Assembly: GCA_012718885.1 (NCBI GenBank)
Contig: JAAYBK010000119.1
Location: forward strand, 1-35,131
Source: Ruminococcus sp.
Lineage (GTDB): Bacteria; Bacillota; Clostridia; Oscillospirales; Ruminococcaceae
DNA length: 35,131 bases
Direction: 5' to 3'
Position numbers and translations under genes: made by a program. The notes beneath the pieces are model-generated. The model was not told where the DNA came from. It ran no database searches and saw only the letters and a list, made by a program, of their open reading frames with translations. Positions 27,124-33,713 of the stretch are shown here, in pieces; position 1 is the first letter of the stretch; each line of letters begins with the position of its first letter.

Positions 27124-27161
27124 TGCAATTATATTGTATCAAATATAAACCCGTTTGTCAA
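27124..27161 (-). promoter_or_regulatory. Promoter with overlapping OhrR-like operator upstream of marR-gpx-rSAM
   Basis: Minus strand TTGACA - 17 nt - TACAAT; the -10 is embedded in the near-palindrome TACAATATAATTGCA (27124-27138), similar to the published OhrR half-operator TACAATTAAATTGTA (from memory). Confidence 0.7.
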
Positions 27162-27197
27162 GTATCCTTGCTTTATTTTTGATATTTAACTTCAGAC

Positions 27198-27240
27198 AAA
27201 AAAGTCCTCACAGCCGAAGCTATGAGGACTCATTGTTTTT
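27198..27240 (-). terminator. Intrinsic terminator (near-duplicate of the one at 24222)
   Basis: aaaaaaGTCCTCACAGCcgaaGCTATGAGGACtcattgttttt; about 45 nt shared with 24222-24263 including flanks. Confidence 0.82.
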
Positions 27241-27242
27241 AT

Positions 27243-27350
27243 TCAGATAAACACATTAACGTGAATATCACGCCAGCTTAGTATCCTACGCTTTGTGGAC
27301 TTCGCGTAAAGGTATTCTTTAGCATCTTCCAGATTCAGCGTAAAATAGCC
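27243..27350 (-). pseudogene. Gene remnant encoding a conserved C-terminal segment (copy B)
   Basis: ...GYFTLNLEDAKEYLYAKSTKRRILSWRDIHVNVFI*; aligns ungapped to the fragment downstream of ppdK at 33565-33678. Confidence 0.55.
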
Positions 27351-27369
27351 AATCTGAGTGTATTTCGAA

Positions 27370-27397
27370 ATTACTTTCCTTCGTTGATTGCAGCCTG
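27370..27397 (-). repeat. ppdK 3'-end-like repeat, copy B
   Basis: ATTACTTTCCTTCGTTGATTGCAGCCTG; encodes ...QAAINEGK* on minus. Confidence 0.72.
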
Positions 27398-27537
27398 ACA
27401 GGAAATGAATACACCTATCTGATATAAAAGTGCGTAATATGGGCGCGTGTCCTTTCTGGACTGGCAGTGCTTTTACATACTGCCGTTAGCGCAGGAATAT
27501 ACAAGAAAAACAGGCTTAACGGCTATCTTAAATATTG

Positions 27538-27888
27538 TCATTTGCCTATTATCTTTAATATCTCCGCAGACTTGAGAGTTTTACCGGATGAAACGAGCTT
27601 CTCATTGACAACGAGCGCAGGCATTGACATTGCACCGTACTCCATTATCTTCTGCAAGTCTGTGACATACTCGACCTCGATGCCCATTCCCTCAACTGCC
27701 TTGACAGTGTTGTCGTAGAGCTGATGGCAGGCTTTACAGCCCGAACCGAGCACCTTGATACAGCAGATACCGTCAACAGGTTCACCGCAGCAAGTAGATG
27801 TAGTCTCAGTTGCAGTCTGCTCTCCGCCGCAACAGTAGCATGAAGTTTCCTCTTTCTTCTCTTCCTTTTTCTTACCAAATAATGCCAT
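27538..27888 (-). CDS. Small thioredoxin-like redox protein (TM0996/MTH895 type) with Cys-rich N-terminus
   Basis: IKVLGSGCKACHQLYDNTVKAVEGMGIEVEYVTDLQKIMEYGAMSMPALVVNEKLVSSGKTLKSAEILKII; N-terminal SCYCCGGEQ...STCCGE. Confidence 0.9.
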   Translation of the reverse strand: MALFGKKKEEKKEETSCYCCGGEQTATETTSTCCGEPVDGICCIKVLGSGCKACHQLYDNTVKAVEGMGIEVEYVTDLQKIMEYGAMSMPALVVNEKLVSSGKTLKSAEILKIIGK

Positions 27889-27900
27889 GATATATTCCTC

Positions 27901-28896
27901 CTAAATGATGTAATTCTGAATGAGATTAAAGAAATATCCGACAAGGATAATTCCGACTGTACAGATAGCGATGAAAATGCAAAGCAGCTTAGGCTTTATT
28001 GCCTTTTTCAGCATTATCATTGACGGTAGTGAGAGCGTGATAACGCCCATCATAAATGCGAGAACTACGCCGAGCTTTGCACCCTTTGCGACCAGTGCTT
28101 CTGCAATGGGGATACAGCCGAAAATGTCAGCATACATCGGTATTCCGCATATCGCAGCTATGATAACTCCGAAGGGATTTCCGGTTCCAAGAACGGTTAC
28201 TATCCATTCCTCAGGTATCCAGTTGTGGATGATCGCTCCGATACCTACGCCTGCTATAATATACGGCAGGACTTTCTTTGCTGTTTCAGCTACTTTCTCC
28301 CAGGCGTATCTCATTCTATCACACTTTGAGAGTTCATTCTGCGGAGTGTCAATGCTCCTGCCGTTACGAATAAACTCCTCCACCTGATTTTCAAGGTGCA
28401 GCTTTTCGATAAGCGTACCGCCTGTGACTGCAATAACAAGTCCGACAACTACATATACTACAGCGACCTTCCAGCCGAAAATGCTCATCAGCAGAACGAG
28501 CGATCCGAGATCTACCATTGGTGACGATATAAGAAACGAGAAAGTCACTCCCAGCGGAAGTCCTGCACTTGTAAAGCCCATGAACAGCGGTATTGAGGAA
28601 CAGGAGCAGAATGGTGTGATTGTTCCGAGCAAAGCTGCGATACAGTTTGCGCCGATACCGTGGAACCTGCCAAGTATCTTTTTCGTTCTTTCTGGTGGAA
28701 AATAGCTCTGTATAAAGGTTATCACAAATATCAGCACGCCCAGCAGAACCATTATTTTTATCATGTCATAGATGAAGAATTGCAGACTGCCGCCCAGCTT
28801 GCCGCTCGTATCAAGACCGCAGGCGTTCAGCAAAGAGCCGATAAGCCTGTTCAGCCATTTCATGCCGAATATCTCATCCTGGATAAAGTCCCACAC
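27901..28896 (-). CDS. Predicted permease (UPF0718/ArsP-like)
   Basis: GANCIAALLGTITPFCSCSSIPLFMGFTSAGLPLGVTFSFLISSPMVDLGSLVLL: permease motif with FCSCSS. Confidence 0.9.
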   Translation of the reverse strand: MWDFIQDEIFGMKWLNRLIGSLLNACGLDTSGKLGGSLQFFIYDMIKIMVLLGVLIFVITFIQSYFPPERTKKILGRFHGIGANCIAALLGTITPFCSCSSIPLFMGFTSAGLPLGVTFSFLISSPMVDLGSLVLLMSIFGWKVAVVYVVVGLVIAVTGGTLIEKLHLENQVEEFIRNGRSIDTPQNELSKCDRMRYAWEKVAETAKKVLPYIIAGVGIGAIIHNWIPEEWIVTVLGTGNPFGVIIAAICGIPMYADIFGCIPIAEALVAKGAKLGVVLAFMMGVITLSLPSMIMLKKAIKPKLLCIFIAICTVGIILVGYFFNLIQNYII

Positions 28897-29342
28897 TATT
28901 CTTCATCACCTCCGAGCATTTCTGCAACTATCTCTGCCGCAGTTCTTACCATTTCGGGGCAGAGCGTTCTGAATAGTCCGTTTGACCTTGCTTTGTTCCT
29001 GTCTTCCTCATTCCTGAGGTCGCAGCCTAGGATATCGCGGCAGATATATGAGTCCTTGCGCTTCTCAAACTCATCAAGGAACTTAACTGCCATATCACGG
29101 CCTTTGGCACGGCTTGCTGTGTCATTGAGGTCGAACTGTCCGTACCTCATTCCAAGAACCATGAGCGCTCCTGTACAAGCGCCGCAGACTTCTCCCTTGC
29201 ACATTCCTCCGCCGAAACAAGCACCTATCTGGAATGCCTGTTTTTCGGTAATGCCGAACTGCTCCGCAAACGCAGCAAATACCGCCTGCGAACACATATA
29301 GCCATTTTCATAATACTGTACTGCTTTTGAAACATTATCCAT
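28896..29342 (-). CDS. C_GCAxxG_C_C family protein
   Basis: CSQAVFAAFAEQFGI...GACFGGGMCKGEVCGACTGALMVLG: family-defining cysteines. Confidence 0.92.
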   Translation of the reverse strand: MDNVSKAVQYYENGYMCSQAVFAAFAEQFGITEKQAFQIGACFGGGMCKGEVCGACTGALMVLGMRYGQFDLNDTASRAKGRDMAVKFLDEFEKRKDSYICRDILGCDLRNEEDRNKARSNGLFRTLCPEMVRTAAEIVAEMLGGDEE

Positions 29343-29396
29343 TTTCTTATCCTCCGATTGTTATATTTAGATGTATCGATTTGTTTCCGCTGTTTA

Positions 29397-29418
29397 AAGC
29401 CGTATGACCATACGGCTT
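29397..29418 (-). terminator. Stem-loop overlapping the arsR stop codon (partial terminator/attenuator)
   Basis: AAGCCGTAT gacc ATACGGCTT; only a short T-run follows on minus. Confidence 0.55.
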
Positions 29419-29725
29419 ACTTATTACAGCATTTACATTCGCTTTTGTTTACAGCCGTGATCTCTTTCAGGCAGTCCATAGCGATCTTAGCACCTTCCTG
29501 CGAAATAGAGTAGTGCATCCACTTGCCATCTTTTCTGCCGACCACAAGTCCGCTTTCGCAGAGCACCTTCATATGGTGAGAGAGTGTCGGTTGACTCAGG
29601 TGAAGCTCCTCAAGGAGATGACAGGCGCATAGTTCGCCGTTTTGCAGGATTCTGAATATCTGAACTCTGTTTTCATCACACAGGGCTTTGAATATTACCG
29701 TGATCTGCTTGTTTGATAACTCCAC
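29417..29725 (-). CDS. arsR: ArsR-family metalloregulator
   Basis: FKALCDENRVQIFRILQNGELCACHLLEELHLSQPTLSHHMKVLCESGLVVGRKDGKWMHYSIS: ELCACHLL metal-binding CxC plus wHTH; C-terminal CKCCNK. Confidence 0.95.
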   Translation of the reverse strand: MELSNKQITVIFKALCDENRVQIFRILQNGELCACHLLEELHLSQPTLSHHMKVLCESGLVVGRKDGKWMHYSISQEGAKIAMDCLKEITAVNKSECKCCNK

Positions 29726-29754
29726 GTTCTCACCTCATATTGAAGATTTTCTAT

Positions 29755-29789
29755 ATTATAGCATACACATTGAGATTTGTCAATGTGTA
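29755..29789 (-). promoter_or_regulatory. arsR promoter with perfect 10-6-10 inverted-repeat operator
   Basis: Minus TTGACA - 17 nt - TATAAT; TACACATTGA-n6-TCAATGTGTA (29764-29789) covers the -35 and spacer. Confidence 0.85.
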
Positions 29790-29857
29790 ACTGAAAATTT
29801 TTCTAATACTTTCTAAGCAAAAGAGAAGTCTTGTTGTTGAGAGCTTTAATGATAAGA

Positions 29858-30112
29858 CTATTCTTCCAACAGATTATAGATACCGTCCTCTGAGAGAACG
29901 CCGCGTTTCATGTCTTTCGGAAGCAGTCCGGCTTCATCGGCTGCATAGTCTCGTTTCCACGCAGAGCTGCTATAATAGTCGGATAAAGCTTTCAAAAGTT
30001 CAGGAGAACCGTTTTCTGTCTCCTGCATTATTTTTTCATAATGGGCTATACGTTTTATCTGCTCTTGTACAGATTCCGGTGTGGAAGGCAGTATTTTCTC
30101 AAATCGGAACAT
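29858..30112 (-). CDS. DUF4298-type small protein
   Basis: RIAHYEKIMQETENGSPELLKALSDYYSSSAWKRDYAADEAGLLPKDMKRGVLSEDGIYNLLEE. Confidence 0.75.
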   Translation of the reverse strand: MFRFEKILPSTPESVQEQIKRIAHYEKIMQETENGSPELLKALSDYYSSSAWKRDYAADEAGLLPKDMKRGVLSEDGIYNLLEE

Positions 30113-30155
30113 TTCAAATAATTCGCCGTCTTTATCATCCGGCGCACAATGATGC

Positions 30156-30599
30156 TCATTGAAATACTCGACGATATGGAAAACCGCAGCGGTTCACATA
30201 GAAATGGATATTGCGCTTTTCAAAATAAGGCGTAACAGTTTCCCAGACTGTGACCTCCGGGTGCATAGCTTCGATCTCACACCACGTTGCGTATCCTATG
30301 CCTTTGCTGTGAACGGCAGGCGAAACAAACAGCAGTTCCAGCTCGCCCTGATCGAATTCGGTCTTTATAACAACGCCACCGACGGGTTTGTTATCCTGCA
30401 TGATACGGTAGGCAGCACCTTCATCAATTGCATGAGAAATAGTATCATGTGAGATTATCTCGCCGTCCTCCTCAAAATGATCATCCCGCTGACCAAATTC
30501 TTCACGAGCACCGTAATTGAATGCTTCCTGATTGTCCTTTATAAACTGCTCTCTGTCTGACGTTTCAAGCGGAATAAGCTGTACTTTTGTCATAATCAA
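30156..30599 (-). CDS. GNAT family N-acetyltransferase
   Basis: GVVIKTEFDQGELELLFVSPAVHSKGIGYATWCEIE...VTPYFEKRNIHFYVNRCGF. Confidence 0.88.
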   Translation of the reverse strand: MIMTKVQLIPLETSDREQFIKDNQEAFNYGAREEFGQRDDHFEEDGEIISHDTISHAIDEGAAYRIMQDNKPVGGVVIKTEFDQGELELLFVSPAVHSKGIGYATWCEIEAMHPEVTVWETVTPYFEKRNIHFYVNRCGFPYRRVFQ

Positions 30600-30608
30600 T
30601 CTCCTTTT

Positions 30609-31175
30609 TTATAATCCAAGTCCATATCCTGCCCCTATCCCTATCACCGCAGACAGAATAATGATCTTGATCGGGTGTACCTTTTTGAACGCAAGCACGG
30701 TGGTAACGGCGAATAATCCGAGGAATATCCAAAAGCCCGCTGAAGAAAAAGCAGATATACTGATACCAGACGGAAAGAACACTGTCCTCGTAACAGATAT
30801 AAAGGCTGCACCTATCATTCCGACAACAGCAGGTTTCAAGCCCGACATGATACCGCCTACAGCTTTGCTTTTCTCATACTTCTCAAAACACTTTGCGATG
30901 ATAAGTATAATGATAAATGACGGCAGAACAATACCAAGTGTTGCGATGATAGCTCCGAGCACACCACAAGTTCTCATTCCTACAAATGTAGCCATATTTA
31001 CTGCAAGCGGTCCCGGCGTGCTCTCACTCAGAGCGACGAAATCCACAAGCTCTTCCTGTGTCAGCCAGCCCTGACTTTCAGCTTCCGCCTGTATCATAGC
31101 GATCATTGCATATCCGCCGCCGAATGTGAAAGCACCTATTTTCAGAAAGGCAAGAAACAGTTTAATCAGTACCAT
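30609..31175 (-). CDS. Chromate transporter (ChrA/CHR short-chain subunit)
   Basis: LFLAFLKIGAFTFGGGYAMIAMIQAEAESQGWLTQEELVDFVALSESTPGPLAVNMATFVG. Confidence 0.93.
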   Translation of the reverse strand: MVLIKLFLAFLKIGAFTFGGGYAMIAMIQAEAESQGWLTQEELVDFVALSESTPGPLAVNMATFVGMRTCGVLGAIIATLGIVLPSFIIILIIAKCFEKYEKSKAVGGIMSGLKPAVVGMIGAAFISVTRTVFFPSGISISAFSSAGFWIFLGLFAVTTVLAFKKVHPIKIIILSAVIGIGAGYGLGL

Positions 31176-31725
31176 TGCTTTGCTCCTTTCTGTTCAAAAG
31201 CGACCAAATCAAACCAAACAAGCCGCAGCCGATGATGACAAAGACAGCATCAATTTTCAGAAAAGCAGTCAGCACAAGTGAAAGCCCCATGATCGCATAG
31301 GAAAATGGTTGCTTTTTCTTCTTCACCTGATGAAACATCATCCACAGGGCTTTCAGTATCAGTGCAAGCACGGCTGCACGGATACCCATAAAAGCATACC
31401 TTACTGCCCTGATGCTCTGAAACTGCGTCAATATCATAGAGATAAGCGAAATAATAAGGAAAGATGGCAGGACAACTCCGATAGTAGCCATACACGCACC
31501 GAGAAACCCCGATGTCTTATATCCTACAAATGTTGCGGCATTGATCGCGATCGGGCCCGGTGTTGATTCTGAAATTGCAACAATATCAGATATTTCTTTT
31601 TCATTCAGCCATTTTTTGTTTTCGCATACTTCTTTCTGGATCAGCGGGATCATTGCATAACCGCCGCCGAAGGTAAAAGCCCCGATCTTCATAAAGGTCA
31701 GGAACAATTCAAGATTCTTATTCAC
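31162..31725 (-). CDS. Chromate transporter (ChrA/CHR short-chain subunit, paralogue)
   Basis: LTFMKIGAFTFGGGYAMIPLIQKEVCENKKWLNEKEISDIVAISESTPGPIAINAATFVG; probable GTG start (VNKNLELF) with AGGAG upstream. Confidence 0.93.
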   Translation of the reverse strand: MNKNLELFLTFMKIGAFTFGGGYAMIPLIQKEVCENKKWLNEKEISDIVAISESTPGPIAINAATFVGYKTSGFLGACMATIGVVLPSFLIISLISMILTQFQSIRAVRYAFMGIRAAVLALILKALWMMFHQVKKKKQPFSYAIMGLSLVLTAFLKIDAVFVIIGCGLFGLIWSLLNRKEQSNGTD

Positions 31726-31797
31726 AATATCACTCCTACAAAAAATTATAACAAATGAAGTAATATCAGTCAATATCCGAAAATGCCAAGAATATAC

Positions 31798-31842
31798 TTG
31801 ACATAAGTCGGAAAATATGTTATAATCGACATAAGTCAGAAA
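31798..31842 (+). promoter_or_regulatory. Consensus promoter with two direct-repeat operator candidates
   Basis: TTGACA(31798-31803) - 17 nt - TATAAT(31821-31826); GACATAAGTCgGAAA (31800-31814) and GACATAAGTCaGAAA (31828-31842). Confidence 0.8.
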
Positions 31843-31854
31843 GGAGATGCTATT

Positions 31855-32586
31855 ATGCCAAGGCCTCAGAAATCACGCCGTATCTGTTGTTATCCAGATT
31901 ACTGGAGCTTTGCCCCCGATCAGGATACAGCAAACGATACAGTCGTTATGTCGCTTGACGAGTTTGAAACGATACGTCTGATAGATTATCAGTCAAAGAC
32001 GCAGGAACAGTGTGCTCAGGAGATGAACGTGGCGAGAACGACCGTCACAGCGATATATGACATTGCAAGAAAAAAACTTGCTCAGGCTTTGGTCGAGGGC
32101 AGACGCATCGTCATTTCAGGCGGAAATTATACTCTTGACAACACTATCTCAGAGGAGATAACTCAGAAAGGAAGCACAATTATGAGAATCGCAGTAACTT
32201 ATGAAAACGGACAGATTTTCCAGCACTTCGGCAGAACAGAGCAGTTCAAGCTGTACGATGTTGCCGACGGCAAGATAATAAACGAGCAGGTAGTTGGAAC
32301 AATGGGTGCAGGGCATGGTGCGCTTGCAGGATTCCTGAAAAACGCTCAGACTGACGTTCTGATCTGCGGAGGTATCGGCGGCGGTGCGCAGATGGCTATG
32401 CAGGAGGCTGGTATCGCTCTTTACGGCGGCAATACGGGAAGCGCTGACGAGGCGGTTGCTGCTTTTCTTGCACAGACACTTGTTCAGAATGAGAAACCTA
32501 CCTGCGATCATCACGATCACGAACACGGCGAAGGTCATTCCTGCGGAGATCATGGCTGCGGCAGTCATAGCTGCGGTAATCACTGA
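31855..32586 (+). CDS. DUF134 (UPF0251) DNA-binding domain fused to NifX/NafY-like dinitrogenase iron-molybdenum cofactor domain with His/Cys-rich tail
   Basis: MPRPQKSRRICCYPDYWSFAPDQ...VVMSLDEFETIRLIDYQSKTQEQCAQEMNVARTTV (DUF134); MRIAVTYENGQIFQHFGRTEQFKLYDV...GGIGGGAQMAMQEAGIALYGG (NifX-like); CDHHDHEHGEGHSCGDHGCGSHSCGNH tail. Confidence 0.9.
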   Translation: MPRPQKSRRICCYPDYWSFAPDQDTANDTVVMSLDEFETIRLIDYQSKTQEQCAQEMNVARTTVTAIYDIARKKLAQALVEGRRIVISGGNYTLDNTISEEITQKGSTIMRIAVTYENGQIFQHFGRTEQFKLYDVADGKIINEQVVGTMGAGHGALAGFLKNAQTDVLICGGIGGGAQMAMQEAGIALYGGNTGSADEAVAAFLAQTLVQNEKPTCDHHDHEHGEGHSCGDHGCGSHSCGNH

Positions 32587-33395
32587 TGAGAATTGTAACC
32601 CTTGTAGAGAATACCTGCGGACATGAAGACTGTATCGCAGAACACGGCCTATCCCTTTACATCGAGACAGAGAATCATAAGCTCCTGCTCGATACAGGAC
32701 AGACTGACGCTGTTGTAAAGAATGCAGAAGCTCTCAGTATAGACCTGTCTGCTGTCGATACTGTGATACTGAGTCACGGTCACTACGACCATTCAGGCGG
32801 TATACTGCCATTTGCCGAGGAGAATCCGGAAGCAAGGATAATTATGCAGAAATCCGCAGCAGAGCCCCACTACAACGGAGAACGCTACATCGGAATTGAT
32901 ACAGATATCCTTAAACTGCCGAATATTCAGCTCATAGACGGCGATATGGAACTTGATGACGAGCTGTTCCTGTTCAGCGGTATTACAGGCAGACGGTGCT
33001 ATCCACAGGGGAACAAAAAACTGTCCTGCATAAAAAACGGCAAAAAGGTCTGTGACGATTTCTGTCATGAGCAGTGCCTTGTCATAAAGCAGAACGGCAA
33101 GCGCTGGCTGCTGTCCGGCTGTGCTCACAACGGTATACTCAATATCATTGACCGATACAGAGAGATTTTCGGAAACGCTCCCGACTATGTTATCACAGGA
33201 TTCCACATGATGAAACGTGAGGGCGAGCATACCGAGGAAGAAAAAGCTGTTATCATTCAGACGGCGCAGGAACTTTCACAGCTTGATACCGTATTTTACA
33301 GCGGACATTGCACGGGCATTCCTGCATTCGAGCTGATGAAAGATATAATGGGAGATAAACTCATTGCTTTGCACAGCGGAGAAGAAATACTATAA
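32586..33395 (+). CDS. MBL-fold metallo-hydrolase
   Basis: VENTCG...LLLDTGQTDAV...VILSHGHYDHSGGI...LSGCAHNGILNII...VITGFHMM: MBL HxHxDH motif; start overlaps the upstream stop (TGATG). Confidence 0.92.
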   Translation: MRIVTLVENTCGHEDCIAEHGLSLYIETENHKLLLDTGQTDAVVKNAEALSIDLSAVDTVILSHGHYDHSGGILPFAEENPEARIIMQKSAAEPHYNGERYIGIDTDILKLPNIQLIDGDMELDDELFLFSGITGRRCYPQGNKKLSCIKNGKKVCDDFCHEQCLVIKQNGKRWLLSGCAHNGILNIIDRYREIFGNAPDYVITGFHMMKREGEHTEEEKAVIIQTAQELSQLDTVFYSGHCTGIPAFELMKDIMGDKLIALHSGEEIL

Positions 33396-33397
33396 TA

Positions 33398-33434
33398 AAA
33401 AAGCTCTTACAGTTCAAAACTGTAAGAGCTTTTT
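33398..33434. terminator. Bidirectional intrinsic terminator
   Basis: AAAAAGCTCTTACAGTT caa AACTGTAAGAGCTTTTT, 17-bp perfect stem. Confidence 0.92.
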
Positions 33435-33519
33435 GTTGATGTACAGGTTACATTTCTCTGTACTGATTACACCTATACTGCTATCAGATTAGTGATCCAA
33501 CCAATTCCAGACACAATAA

Positions 33520-33549
33520 ATCCCCCTGAACCGAAATGATTCAGGGGAT
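33520..33549 (-). terminator. Intrinsic terminator downstream of ppdK and its adjoining remnant
   Basis: ATCCCCCTGAAccgaaatgaTTCAGGGGAT; on minus followed by TTTATTG. Confidence 0.75.
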
Positions 33550-33564
33550 CGTTATTAACATCAG

Positions 33565-33678
33565 TTATCCGCAGATGCGAACTTCAACATTGATATCATC
33601 CCATATTTTGGGACGTATCGTTTGTCCGTTCGCGGCTCTGAAAGCCTTTGCTTCTTCCAATGTTATATCGAATGTGCA
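33565..33678 (-). pseudogene. Gene remnant or short coding tail directly 3' of ppdK (copy C)
   Basis: CTFDITLEEAKAFRAANGQTIRPKIWDDINVEVRICG* with no start codon; 12/31 identical to the copy B fragment without gaps. Confidence 0.5.
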
Positions 33679-33685
33679 TTATATA

Positions 33686-33713
33686 ATTACTTCTTGTCAG
33701 CGATTGCAGCCTG
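33686..33713 (-). repeat. ppdK 3' end, intact reference copy (copy C) of the A/B/C repeat
   Basis: ATTACTTCTTGTCAGCGATTGCAGCCTG; encodes QAAIADKK* of ppdK. Confidence 0.75.

Noticed and set aside
27467-27718. 83-aa plus-strand ORF
   Set aside because: Overlaps the thioredoxin-like gene in antisense and shows no conserved motif.
23923-33713. A complete mobile element or prophage between the ppdK-like repeats
   Set aside because: No integrase, transposase, relaxase or phage genes visible; only scar-like repeats support mobility.
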